This document shows, piece after piece, positions 8,262 to 16,944 of a stretch of DNA of 64,000 nt (the stretch's first letter is position 1; each line of letters opens with the position of its first letter). The stretch comes from Candidatus Zhuqueibacterota bacterium (lineage in GTDB: Bacteria; Zhuqueibacterota; Zhuqueibacteria; Oceanimicrobiales; Oceanimicrobiaceae): positions 1 to 64,000 of the forward strand of contig JAJDAD010000112.1 of NCBI GenBank assembly GCA_029262055.1. The letters run 5' to 3'. The position numbers were made by a program, and so were the translations under genes. Under the pieces are notes generated by a model, which saw only the letters and a list, made by a program, of their open reading frames with translations, did not search any database and was not told the origin of the DNA.

Positions 8262-8792
8262 TCCTAAATCAGTGACAGCTCGGTCGCTGTTGCTCAGGAT
8301 TGAATATCGAACAAGGATTAACGATTGCCGATTTCTGATTTTGATTCTTGATGCATGTGTTGAGGCGAATCTGGTCCTCCATTCTCAAATCTAAAATCGC
8401 TATTCCTTGTTCCTTAAATCAGTGGCAACTCCGTCGCTATTACTCCTGACTTGAATATCGAACAAGGATTACCGATTACCGATCCTTGATTTTGATTCTT
8501 GATGTAAGTGTTGAGGCGAATCTGGTCCTCCATTCTCAAATCTAAAATCACTATTCCTTGTTCCTTAAATCAGCGACAGCTCCGTCGCTATTACTCAGGA
8601 CTTGAATATCGAACAAGGATTAACGATTGCCGATCTCTGATTTTGATTCTTGATGTAAGCGTTGAGGCGAATCTGGTCCTCTATTCTCAAATCTAAAATC
8701 GCTATTCCTTGTTCCTTAAATCAGTGGCAGCTCCGTCGCAATTGCTCAGGACTTGAATGTCGAACAAGGATTACCGATTTTTGATTCTTGAT
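8262..8792. repeat. Direct repeats of about 150 bp, left side of array (three full units plus a partial fourth)
   Basis: The motif AAATCAG(T/C)G(A/G)CA starts units at 8266, 8416, 8567 and 8718, giving periods of 150, 151 and 151 bp. Each unit reads AAATCAGTGGCAGCTCCGTC, then GACTTGAATATCGAACAAGG, then CGATT-TTGATTCTTGATG, GTTGAGGCGAATCTGGTCCT, CTCAAATCTAAAATCGCTA and TTCCTTGTTCC. The units differ from one another at only a few positions. The fourth is cut after its CTTGATGC block at about 8792, where the four-helix-bundle gene takes over. Its stop codon and last residues lie inside this partial unit. No spacers are present, so it is not a CRISPR. Confidence 0.9.
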
Positions 8793-9163
8793 GCGACTCT
8801 TGAAGTGCTCATGTTCTTTTGGGCGGTCTCTACGCTTTTTACAAATATTGATATCAGTTCATCGCTCTCTTTGATGGCTTTACGCACGTTGCTTTCGGAT
8901 TTGAAGAGACTGGTTCTAAGAATAATTTCCAGGCAGACCAGCGTTTCCCTTAGCTCTTTCAATACAACTTTCAATTTGTGAATAAAGTCTCTTCTGGACT
9001 CTCCGCTCTGTGCTTCTCCATAATTCAAGGACGCAGAGGTGCCGGAACGAATCAATTGGCCAGCCAGGTGACTCCCGGCTTTGGAACTCGGCATCTCATT
9101 CGTAATCTCGATTATCAATACCGAAAAATCAATCAAACGTTCTTCAAGGTCAAATCTGTTCAT
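8771..9163 (-). CDS. Four-helix-bundle protein, S23/23S rRNA intervening-sequence family
   Basis: A 130-residue, mostly helical, charged protein. The pattern RFDLEERLIDFSVLIIEI, then AGSHLAGQLIRSGTSASLNYGEAQSGESRRDFIHKL and KELRETLVCLEIILR, is the recognisable core of the four-helix-bundle family (S23 protein), whose genes occur inside intervening sequences of 23S rRNA in some spirochaetes and leptospires and elsewhere in genomes. No enzymatic function is known. The start is an ATG with a very strong AGGAGGTGAG ribosome site. The gene sits within one unit of the direct repeats: its upstream region (about 9170-9215) matches the right half of a unit and its last five codons (RIKNR, then TAA) are made of left-half repeat sequence. 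It reads in the same direction as the sdh genes around it. Confidence 0.9.
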   Translation of the reverse strand: MNRFDLEERLIDFSVLIIEITNEMPSSKAGSHLAGQLIRSGTSASLNYGEAQSGESRRDFIHKLKVVLKELRETLVCLEIILRTSLFKSESNVRKAIKESDELISIFVKSVETAQKNMSTSRVASRIKNR

Positions 9164-9169
9164 CCCTTC

Positions 9170-9505
9170 TCACCTCCTCCTCTTCTCACATCGAAAATCA
9201 CCAACCCTTGTTCCTAAATCAGTGGCAGCTCAGTCGCTGTTGCTAAAGACTTGAACATCGAACAGCGACTAACGATTAGCGATTTCTGACCTTCTTCTTG
9301 ATGTCGAGTTTGTTCTTCTATTCTCCAATCCAAAGTCGTTATTCCTTGTTCCTAAATCAGTGGCAGCTCAATCGCTGTTGCTAAAGACTTGAATATCGAA
9401 CAAGGATTGACGATTTTCGATTTCTGATTTTGTTCTTGATGTAAGTGTTGAGGCATAGGGTTCATCAATTCTCAAATCTAAAATCTTTATTCCTTGTTCC
9501 TACAT
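9170..9505. repeat. Direct repeats, right side of array (right half-unit plus two units)
   Basis: After the four-helix-bundle gene, 9183-9213 repeats the end of a unit in diverged form (TTCTCACATCGAAAATCACC, then CCTTGTTCC). Two further units begin at 9216 and 9354 (period 138 bp, shorter by deletion in the middle), ending at about 9500 with TTCCTTGTTCC. The second retains GTAAGTGTTGAGGC. These right-hand units share AGCTCAGTCGCTGTTGCTAA/ AGCTCAATCGC variants that separate them from the left-hand group, so the two sides have diverged or arose separately. The array ends about 30 bp before the sdhA stop codon. Confidence 0.85.
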
Positions 9506-9537
9506 CATCGTCTTTTTTCTTACTGCACGCTTCCGAC

Positions 9538-11451
9538 TCACTTGTAGCTTCTCTGCGTCAGCTTGACATTTTCGAAGCTCAGCTCCTCTTTGTTGAGCTT
9601 TGGCTCTTTGTCCTGTCCGGTATACTCCCAGGCCGCTACGTAAGTAAAGTCATCATCGTTCCGTTTTGCCTCGCCTTCCTCTGTCTGAGACTCCTCACGA
9701 AAATGTCCGCCGCAAGATTCGTTGCGATGCAGTGCATCCTTGGCCATCAGTTCCGACAACTCGAAGTAATCGGCGACCCGGCCGGCAAACTCCAGATTCT
9801 TATTGAGTTGGCTTTGGTCGCCCGGGATCCGCAGATCCTGCCAAAACTGCTCGCGCAGCGCTCTGATCTCATCCACGACTTTGGTGAGGCCGGCCTTGTT
9901 GCGCGCCATGCCGACATGTTCCCACACAAGCAAACCAAGCTCACGGTGAAACTCAGTCACGCTCTTGCCGCCGTTGATACTTAACAATTCTTCAAGTCTG
10001 GCAGTAACTTCCTGCTCTGTTTGTTTGAATTCGGCATCGTCCGCCGTGGTGCCGTTTTGGTCGCTGCCGGCCAGGTAATCGCCAATGGTGTAGGGCACGA
10101 CAAAGTAACCGTCCGCCAGACCCTGCATCAAAGCGCTGGCGCCCAGCCGGTTTGCGCCGTGGTCGGAGAAATTGGCTTCGCCGAGTACGAACAGTCCGGG
10201 CACCGTACTCATGAGATTGTAATCCACCCAGAGTCCGCCCATGGTATAGTGCACGGCAGGGTAGATGCGCATCGGCACTTTGTACGGGTTCTCGCCGGTG
10301 ATGCGTTCGTACATATCGAACAGGTTGCCGTATTTGTCACGAATAGTGTCTTCACCGAGGCGCTGGATAGCATCGGCAAAATCGAGGTAGACCGCCAGGC
10401 CGGTATCGCCGACACCACGTCCTTCATCGCAGACTGCCTTGGCATTACGGGAAGCAACGTCGCGTGGGACTAAATTGCCAAAACTCGGGTAGCGCCGCTC
10501 CAGATAGTAGTCGCGTTCATCCTCGGGAATCTGATCGGGACTACGGTTGTCGCCTTTAGTTTTCGGAACCCAAACACGACCGTCGTTGCGCAAGCTTTCA
10601 CTCATCAAAGTGAGTTTGGACTGATAGTCTCCGGAAACCGGGATGCAGGTTGGATGGATCTGCGTGTAGCACGGATTTGCAAAAAAGGCGCCGCGTTTAT
10701 GGCAGCGCCAGGCTGCGGTGGCATTGGAGTTTTTTGCGTTGGTGGAAAGGTAGAAAACGTTGCCATAACCACCAGTGGCCAGGACCACGGCGTCAGCGGC
10801 CCACGATTTGATTTCACCATTGACCAGGTTGCGCGTGACAATGCCGCGCGCGTGCCCGTTTTGCACGACGAGGTCAAGCATTTCGTGACGTGCAAACAAC
10901 CGGACTTTGCCGGTTTCCACCTGGCGCATCAACGAGCTGTAGGCACCGAGCAAAAGCTGTTGCCCGGTCTGCCCGCGAGCATAGAATGTCCGCGATACCT
11001 GCGCACCGCCAAAGGAGCGGTTGTCCAGCAAGCCGCCGTACTCGCGCGCAAAAGGCACACCCTGGGCCACGCACTGGTCGATAATGTTGTTGCTGACCTG
11101 GGCAAGGCGATAGACATTTGCCTCTCTGGACCGATAGTCGCCGCCCTTGACCGTGTCGTAAAACAAGCGCCAGATACTGTCGCCGTCATTTGGATAATTC
11201 TTGGCGGCATTGATTCCACCCTGCGCCGCGATGCTGTGTGCGCGCCGGGGCGAGTCTTGAATACAGAAGTTGATCACGTTGTAGCCTAACTCAGCCAGTG
11301 AGGCTGCAGCAGCGCCGCCTCCCAAACCAGTGCCGACAACGATGACGGTGTACTTGCGCTTGTTTGCCGGATTGACCAGCTTGAGTTTAAATCTGTGATT
11401 ATCCCATTTGTCTTGAATTGGGCCGTCGGGTACTTTAGCATCAAGAGTCAT
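9538..11451 (-). CDS. sdhA: Succinate dehydrogenase/fumarate reductase flavoprotein subunit
   Basis: A 637-residue flavoprotein that oxidises succinate to fumarate (or the reverse). The FAD-binding [17 protein letters not shown] stretch lies at about residues 40-56; [11 protein letters not shown] provides H72, the residue that carries FAD covalently in the family. Downstream are the active-site regions [19 protein letters not shown] and [14 protein letters not shown], and the capping sequences of complex II flavoproteins. The length and sequence resemble the group that pairs with a single b558 cytochrome and is used with menaquinone. The ATG follows GGAGCATGACAG and lies three bases after the sdhC stop, so the two are coupled. 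Downstream, a repeat array separates it from sdhB. Confidence 0.96.
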   Translation of the reverse strand: MTLDAKVPDGPIQDKWDNHRFKLKLVNPANKRKYTVIVVGTGLGGGAAAASLAELGYNVINFCIQDSPRRAHSIAAQGGINAAKNYPNDGDSIWRLFYDTVKGGDYRSREANVYRLAQVSNNIIDQCVAQGVPFAREYGGLLDNRSFGGAQVSRTFYARGQTGQQLLLGAYSSLMRQVETGKVRLFARHEMLDLVVQNGHARGIVTRNLVNGEIKSWAADAVVLATGGYGNVFYLSTNAKNSNATAAWRCHKRGAFFANPCYTQIHPTCIPVSGDYQSKLTLMSESLRNDGRVWVPKTKGDNRSPDQIPEDERDYYLERRYPSFGNLVPRDVASRNAKAVCDEGRGVGDTGLAVYLDFADAIQRLGEDTIRDKYGNLFDMYERITGENPYKVPMRIYPAVHYTMGGLWVDYNLMSTVPGLFVLGEANFSDHGANRLGASALMQGLADGYFVVPYTIGDYLAGSDQNGTTADDAEFKQTEQEVTARLEELLSINGGKSVTEFHRELGLLVWEHVGMARNKAGLTKVVDEIRALREQFWQDLRIPGDQSQLNKNLEFAGRVADYFELSELMAKDALHRNESCGGHFREESQTEEGEAKRNDDDFTYVAAWEYTGQDKEPKLNKEELSFENVKLTQRSYK

Positions 11452-11454
11452 CTG

Positions 11455-12135
11455 TCATGCTCCAGTGAAATAGATCCAAAGTGGAATGCCGATAAATCCT
11501 GCCGCCATTACTACTGCCAGAATGATGCCGGTGGTATAAATGATCGGAGTGTAGCGCGGATGATTAATCCCAAGTGATTGGAACGCGCTCCAGAAACCAT
11601 GCCGCAAGTGAAACCCAAGTAATAGCAGGGTGATCACATACCAGGCGACATAACCCGGACTCTGAAACACTTCCATCACCAGGCGATGCAGATCGCGCAC
11701 GTGGGTACCGTCGATGGTGGAGGTATAATGCGGGCCGTACTTAAAAGTCTTTAGATGCACGACGATAAATGCAAAGGTCAACAGGCCTGTAAAAATCATG
11801 GTTGTCGACGCGAATGATTTTCTGCTAGGTCCGCCCGCGCTCACCGATTTGCTGTACGACTGCGGACGCGCCTTTTGCTTGCCCGTGGCCACCGAAATGC
11901 CCGAAAAAACGTGAGACAGCAGAATAGCGATCAACCCCATCTCTGCGACAATCAGAATGTCACCAAAGCTCAGTAAGAAATCAGCATATTTGTTGTAGGG
12001 GTCCGGATTTTTGCTGTAGAGCAACAGGTTTCCGGACAAATGCTCTATCAGAAAAATCACCATTGCCAGCCCGGTAAGGGCCATGAGGATCTTTTTCCCG
12101 ACAGAACTCTTAACAATCTCAGAAAATCGCAGCAT
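11455..12135 (-). CDS. sdhC: Succinate dehydrogenase cytochrome b558 subunit
   Basis: A 226-residue membrane subunit with five hydrophobic helices that anchors SdhAB and passes electrons to quinone. It matches the b558 family (one polypeptide carrying two haems, no SdhD). Histidines suitable as haem ligands lie in the helices: HLSGNLLLYS, HVFSG, HLKTFKYGPH and HLRHGFW. I chose the ATG at 12135, preceded by GGAG at a good distance, over the TTG at 12165. It is the first gene of the sdhC-sdhA-sdhB operon. The 246-bp gap upstream separates it from a histidine kinase gene on the same strand and should contain the operon promoter; no clear promoter match was seen. Confidence 0.93.
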   Translation of the reverse strand: MLRFSEIVKSSVGKKILMALTGLAMVIFLIEHLSGNLLLYSKNPDPYNKYADFLLSFGDILIVAEMGLIAILLSHVFSGISVATGKQKARPQSYSKSVSAGGPSRKSFASTTMIFTGLLTFAFIVVHLKTFKYGPHYTSTIDGTHVRDLHRLVMEVFQSPGYVAWYVITLLLLGFHLRHGFWSAFQSLGINHPRYTPIIYTTGIILAVVMAAGFIGIPLWIYFTGA

Positions 12136-12411
12136 CGCAGACTCCGGAAAGAGGTGAGATTCCAATTTCGTAAAGAACGGGAGAGATGAAGCCAGACTTA
12201 TTCTTCTGGGCTGAATATACCATAGTGATTAAGAAAAAGCAACAAATGCAGTCCGGAAAATCCTGGAAAACACGTCTATTTTTACCTGGTACAGGCTTTC
12301 TTGCACAAGCATTTTGCGTGAGCTGATTTGAAATTTATACTCGTGCTTCTGAGCCGTTCTTGATTCACTCCACCAGATGTCAGGTTTCCCCGGGGGTTCC
12401 GGCCAGCAAGA

Positions 12412-14520
12412 TCAGTCCAGCGGTAGACTGACCGTAAACGTAGTACCCTTTCCGACCTCGCTTTCCACTGAGATCTTTCCTTTGTGCTTTGCGATGATGT
12501 TGTAGGAAATAGACAATCCTAAGCCCGTGCCAACGCCGACGCCTTTGGTCGTAAAGCCGGGATCAAACACCTGTCCAATCCGTTCCGGCGAAATGCCGCA
12601 GCCGTTATCAGCAAATTCTATGTGAGCAGCTCCGTTGCGGACAGAGGTTGTGATTGTAATTTCTCCTTTTTCATCGATGGCGTGTACCGCGTTCATTAGG
12701 AGATTCACGAATACCTGATTAAGCTGGTTGGGGAAGCAACTGATTGCCGGCACCAAGCCATAGTTCCGGACGATCGTGATCCGGTTCTTGATTTCATGAT
12801 TGATCAACGTCAAAGTGCTGTCGAGTCCCTGATGAATATCGGCCTTCTGCAATTCGGCCTCATCCAGGCGGGCGAAGTTCTTCAGACTCCGGACAATGCG
12901 TGCCACACGCTCGCTCGCCAGATTCACAACATTGTTGTTATCTTCCAGGAGTTTAAGTGCCTTCTTGAAATCAGGGTCATCGACAACGCCACAAGCCGCC
13001 GGGCTTTCATCTGAGAGTTTTTCCTTAATCCGCTGGATGCAGCGCCGTCCGACATCTGCGGCGCTCTTCACCGCGCCGATTGGCGTATTGACCTCATGCG
13101 CAATGCCGGCTACCAGGTTTCCCAGCGACGCCATTTTTTCCTTGAGCACGAGCTGGTCTTGAGCTTCCGTGAGTTGCTGCAGCGCTTTGTTCAATTCCTC
13201 GTTCTTGCTGCTTATATCGCGCGTGCGTGCGTCGACTTTCTCTTCCAGAGTATGACTGTAGCGTTCCAATTTGGACTTGGATTCTTTGAGAGTGTCGGAG
13301 ATTTTTTCCAGATCGCGCGAGTACGCCTGTAACTGCGCTTGGTCCCGGGCAAACCGCCGCTCCAGAATATACCCCAGGAAACCAATAAAGATGAGGACTC
13401 CCCAATGTGAGACCCACGGCCGGTCGGAGACCAGGCGTAGCCCGAGCAAGATATCGTTGATGCCCAAAAGTGCAAAAATGAAGAAACCGAGTATAAAGAT
13501 CCTGACTTCGTAATTTCCTTCCACTGCAGCCTTGCATCCCACAATCAAGGCCACAAGCATAGTGCTCAAAAAGAGCCAGAGGTGGTAGTCTGCAGCCACT
13601 TGCAGCATCATTATATTGATGATGTCAGAGATGCAGAAGAGCACGCCTATAACCAGGTGAATCACCCATAAAGGACGCACAATCCATCGATATTCAGCCG
13701 CCAGGATTTGCTGTAGGAATGAATAAATACCGACGGGAAAGAGAAAAAACGAGATGAAAGAAATGTAGTAGACAAAATCTGATGCCCCGAACAACATAAA
13801 ACCGATCTTGTCATTTAGTATATAAAACAGGCCCATGGCAATAGTCAGGCCCGCAAATGACAGGGCGAAAAGCGACCTCGTTTTGACCCGCCGAAAGAAA
13901 ACGAAAAGCGAGAAGAGTCCCACAGAGACAAATAGAAACCCGAGGGTAGTACTGTCGATGTTATCGCGCAGAAGCAGTTCGATGATTCCGAGCTCGGTGC
14001 CGAGCCTCGGATAGTCGTTGTAATCGTTGATCCCGATTTGGCTCGGGCTCTGCGAATAAATTCGCAGGTTCAGAACCCGCCCGGCAAATGGTTCAGGTAA
14101 CGGCAGCAGGTGCCAGATTGATCCCATGAATCTGGCCTGCTGAACCTGGTTCGGCTCTCCGCTCTGATAGATCAGCGTGCTGTCCATGTAAGCTTCGAAG
14201 TGAAGATGAATGTGGGGCAGGTAGAGTACGGGCCTGGGAAACGCCACTGCGGGAAGCTTAACGCGTACCCAGAGGTAGTGGCTTTGCGCTTCATTGCCGG
14301 CAGGGACATGTAACTTGTCAGTGGGCTGCCAGGCATGATTTGATAGATCTAAATAGGTCCAGCTATAATTGCCCGACGAGTCGACCGGGGAGTCTCCATA
14401 GCGGTACTGCCAGCCATCGCGCAGCGCAATTGGCTGCGGTGCCTCCACAGATTGGGAACAGGAGTCCCGGACCAGTCCGGTAGCCAGGCAAAAACCGAGT
14501 AAGACAATCGGAAGTCGCAA
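12412..14520 (-). CDS. 7TMR-DISM-type sensor histidine kinase
   Basis: About 702 residues: signal peptide, a periplasmic beta-rich region (about residues 35-180, the 7TMR-DISM extracellular domain that often binds carbohydrates or other ligands), seven hydrophobic helices (about 195-385), a long coiled coil (about 390-465), then a kinase core. H475 sits in AGIAHEVNTPIGAV, the phospho-acceptor box; NQVFVNLLMNAVHAI is the N box, and FADNGCGIS and GVGTGLGLSI form the G boxes. The HEVNTP acceptor is of the NtrB/ThnC-like class that keeps an extended dimerisation region. I chose TTG at 14520 because GGAGAG precedes it; a TTG at 14550 or GTG at 14532 would lengthen the start. There is no adjacent response regulator, so the partner is elsewhere. 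Confidence 0.88.
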   Translation of the reverse strand: MRLPIVLLGFCLATGLVRDSCSQSVEAPQPIALRDGWQYRYGDSPVDSSGNYSWTYLDLSNHAWQPTDKLHVPAGNEAQSHYLWVRVKLPAVAFPRPVLYLPHIHLHFEAYMDSTLIYQSGEPNQVQQARFMGSIWHLLPLPEPFAGRVLNLRIYSQSPSQIGINDYNDYPRLGTELGIIELLLRDNIDSTTLGFLFVSVGLFSLFVFFRRVKTRSLFALSFAGLTIAMGLFYILNDKIGFMLFGASDFVYYISFISFFLFPVGIYSFLQQILAAEYRWIVRPLWVIHLVIGVLFCISDIINIMMLQVAADYHLWLFLSTMLVALIVGCKAAVEGNYEVRIFILGFFIFALLGINDILLGLRLVSDRPWVSHWGVLIFIGFLGYILERRFARDQAQLQAYSRDLEKISDTLKESKSKLERYSHTLEEKVDARTRDISSKNEELNKALQQLTEAQDQLVLKEKMASLGNLVAGIAHEVNTPIGAVKSAADVGRRCIQRIKEKLSDESPAACGVVDDPDFKKALKLLEDNNNVVNLASERVARIVRSLKNFARLDEAELQKADIHQGLDSTLTLINHEIKNRITIVRNYGLVPAISCFPNQLNQVFVNLLMNAVHAIDEKGEITITTSVRNGAAHIEFADNGCGISPERIGQVFDPGFTTKGVGVGTGLGLSISYNIIAKHKGKISVESEVGKGTTFTVSLPLD

Positions 14521-14761
14521 GTAGCTCTCCACTAGAATGCGGCGGCACAATGGGCCGCTATTTGTCAGAAAAGTGTTTGCCGACCTGACAACGCAGGCAA
14601 GCTACAAATAATAGCCTTTCTAGTCAATGCAAGAGTGCCGGGGCCATTGCTTTCGGCACTCGACATTCTGTATGGGGGATTTTACTCTGGTGTTGGCTGG
14701 TGAGGTGCTGCGAGCTTAGCTGAGTTGACAAATATGGAATGATGGCCTGGTTCAGAAGAAA

Positions 14762-16165
14762 TCACCTGTCGGCCAGAGGAAGTTGCACACAGAAAGTCGT
14801 TCCGGCTCCCGGATTGTTGTGTGCCGTCACAAAGCCATTGTGAGCTTCGGCAATCACTTTGCAGATGGCCAGGCCCAGGCCACTGCCGCCGGTCCGGCGC
14901 GACCGATCCTTGTTGACCCGGTAAAATCGATCGAAAATGCGCGGCAGGTCTGCCTCCGGAATGCCAGGTCCGTTGTCTTTTACTGCGACCTCGGCAGAAT
15001 CCTGCTTGTGGCTAATGGTAAGCGTCACACGGCCACCCGTTTGAGTGTATTTGCCGGCATTTTCAACCAAATTGAAAAAGAGATGGTAGAGCCTGTCGTG
15101 GTCCGCTGAGATGATTATTGCTTCATCGGCTACAACTTCTACTTGTTGCTGCTTTGTATCGGCAAGAATTCTGGCATCGTCCACGACCTCGGCAATCAGG
15201 TCCGCTAGCACCAGTCTGCGGCATTCCAGCTTTAATCCTTCGGTCCTCGACAGCAGCAGCATATTATTGATAAGATGATTCATGCGCGAAACACTTTCCG
15301 CATTTTGCGCGAGCTTTTGCCTCACTGCCAGCGGCCAGGTCTCATTGTTTATCTCATCTTCCCAGTGCGCCCGCAAAACAGCCAGAGGTGTTCTTAGTTC
15401 GTGCGCAGCGTCGGCCATGAACCTCTTCTGTGATTCAAATGACTCCTGCAGGCGTGCCAGCAACTTGTTCAACACAATGGTCAACTGGCCGAGTTCGTCG
15501 CGCGCATTGTATACCTGTAGCCGTTTGTCAAGGCTGGTGGAGCTGATTTGCTGTGCTTTTGACGTGATGGCTGCAACCGGCTGCATGGCTTTGCGTGTCA
15601 AAAAGAAGCTGCCGGCACCGATGAGCAGTACGGTAAGGACGACCCCCAGCAACAGGATGTTGAGCAAATTGCGCATGGAGTCTTCGATGTTGTTGGTCGG
15701 TAAAGCAATGTTCACCCAACCGACGGTTTGCTGCTGGTGGATAATTTTTCTGGAAAAGGTCCGGAACGTCGACAAACGCGCAGATTTCTCATCGGCCTGC
15801 GGTTCATTATTCTTCATCCGTACGGTCTGTCGTTCTCCCCGCAAAGATTTGCTCAGCGGAATGGCCATTTCCATACGTTCAGCCAGGGAGGATTGGAATA
15901 CGGGCTGCTCAAAGGAATCATAGATCACAACATACTGCTCCTGCAAGTGCCGGCGCGTTTGCAGGGGCTGGATCATCCGGCTGTTGAATGTCCTGGTCAC
16001 CGGGTCATAAGATCCCTGCACTGCCTGCGCAATCAGGTCGCGTTCCTCGTCCAGGGCTGAGTACAGCAAGTGCCGCATACCGAAGTAGGTGCCCAGGCTG
16101 AATGTCAGAAGAATCGCAAATGTGATACCCATGTACCACAGTGATAGCCGTTGCTGGATTGTCAT
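14762..16165 (-). CDS. Membrane sensor histidine kinase (HAMP-HisKA-HATPase)
   Basis: A 467-residue kinase with helices at about 10-32 and 168-190 that bracket a periplasmic sensor domain of about 135 residues, then a HAMP domain (LTRKAMQPVAAITSKAQQIS), the acceptor box AAHELRTPLA with H255, N box FFNLVENAGKY, and G boxes DNGPGIP and GGSGLGLAI. It should autophosphorylate on H255 and pass the phosphate to the OmpR-type regulator encoded just upstream, with which it overlaps by four bases (ATGA). With htrA at the head of the same gene string, an envelope-stress sensor resembling CpxA in concept is likely, but the periplasmic domain is not one that I recognise. Confidence 0.93.
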   Translation of the reverse strand: MTIQQRLSLWYMGITFAILLTFSLGTYFGMRHLLYSALDEERDLIAQAVQGSYDPVTRTFNSRMIQPLQTRRHLQEQYVVIYDSFEQPVFQSSLAERMEMAIPLSKSLRGERQTVRMKNNEPQADEKSARLSTFRTFSRKIIHQQQTVGWVNIALPTNNIEDSMRNLLNILLLGVVLTVLLIGAGSFFLTRKAMQPVAAITSKAQQISSTSLDKRLQVYNARDELGQLTIVLNKLLARLQESFESQKRFMADAAHELRTPLAVLRAHWEDEINNETWPLAVRQKLAQNAESVSRMNHLINNMLLLSRTEGLKLECRRLVLADLIAEVVDDARILADTKQQQVEVVADEAIIISADHDRLYHLFFNLVENAGKYTQTGGRVTLTISHKQDSAEVAVKDNGPGIPEADLPRIFDRFYRVNKDRSRRTGGSGLGLAICKVIAEAHNGFVTAHNNPGAGTTFCVQLPLADR

Positions 16166-16842
16166 TCTTTATCCCTAATCAGATATCCCAGGCCGCGGAC
16201 GGTTTCGATAATGCCCGTACCGTTGTCGCTCGTGATTTTCTTGCGCAGATTTTTGACATGAACGTCGACAAAGTTGGTCATGGAAAACGAATCCAGGCTG
16301 TCTCCCCAAACATGTTCCGCGATGGACAGACGCGACACCACGCGATTCTTGTTGTAGAGAAGGAATTCCAAAATGGCATATTCCTTCGGGGTCAGATTGA
16401 CTAATTCATCCGAGCATCGCACTTCGCGCGTGTGTGTGTTTACGCACACGTCTCCGGTGACGAGCTCGGCTGATTTAGCGTCGCTTTGCCGGCGCAGCAG
16501 AGACCGAATGCGCGCCAGCAGCTCCGCGATTGCAAAGGGCTTGGTCAGGTAATCGTCGGCTCCGCTGTCCAGGCCTCTGACCTTGTCCTCGATATCGTCT
16601 TTGGCGGTCAGGAGCAGGACCGGCGTTTTGATCCCGTCGGCTCGCAACTCCCTTAGTACGGAAATGCCATCGAGCTTGGGCAGCAAGATATCCAGAATGA
16701 TCAAATCGAACGGTTCGGTCAATGCCTGATCGAGTCCATTCGCCCCATCGAATGCTACCGTGATCTCGTAGCGTTCTTTTTTTAAAACCTCGGCAATGCG
16801 GTTTGCCAGGGTTTCTTCATCTTCAACGATCAGGATTCGCAT
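16162..16842 (-). CDS. OmpR-family response regulator
   Basis: A 226-residue DNA-binding response regulator. The receiver domain has the acidic pocket (VEDEE, residues 6-10), phospho-acceptor D51 in LILDILLP, the TAKDD threonine and K in YLTKPF. The C-terminal winged helix shows LTPKEYAILEFLLYNKNRVVSR and VDVHVKNLRKKI, diagnostic of OmpR/PhoB proteins. The start is ATG 16842, because the receiver begins at once with MRILIVEDEE; the in-frame GTG at 16884 would add 14 residues containing no domain sequence. Its stop overlaps the kinase start (ATGA). It presumably controls htrA and itself. Confidence 0.95.
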   Translation of the reverse strand: MRILIVEDEETLANRIAEVLKKERYEITVAFDGANGLDQALTEPFDLIILDILLPKLDGISVLRELRADGIKTPVLLLTAKDDIEDKVRGLDSGADDYLTKPFAIAELLARIRSLLRRQSDAKSAELVTGDVCVNTHTREVRCSDELVNLTPKEYAILEFLLYNKNRVVSRLSIAEHVWGDSLDSFSMTNFVDVHVKNLRKKITSDNGTGIIETVRGLGYLIRDKE

Positions 16843-16886
16843 TTTTCTAAATTGCAAAAACTCACGCAGTACGGTTGCAGGCACCT

Positions 16887-16910
16887 CCGGCAGGGCGGAA
16901 ACCCTGCCGG
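16887..16910. other. Hairpin between htrA and the response regulator gene
   Basis: CCGGCAGGG (16887-16895) pairs perfectly with CCCTGCCGG (16902-16910) around a six-base loop (CGGAAA). No T-run follows on either strand, so it is not a normal terminator. It could set the ratio between htrA and regulator transcripts by stabilising a processed 3' end. Confidence 0.55.
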
Positions 16911-16944
16911 AAGCAGTTCTCTGATATACTTTGATAAAACAAAA

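Noticed and set aside
8508-8981. Short plus-strand frames in the repeat array
   Set aside because: They are made of repeat units or lie opposite the four-helix-bundle gene, which has a clear family pattern and a strong ribosome site.
8262-9505. CRISPR array
   Set aside because: Units of about 150 bp are directly adjacent with no unique spacers of constant length, and no cas gene is near.
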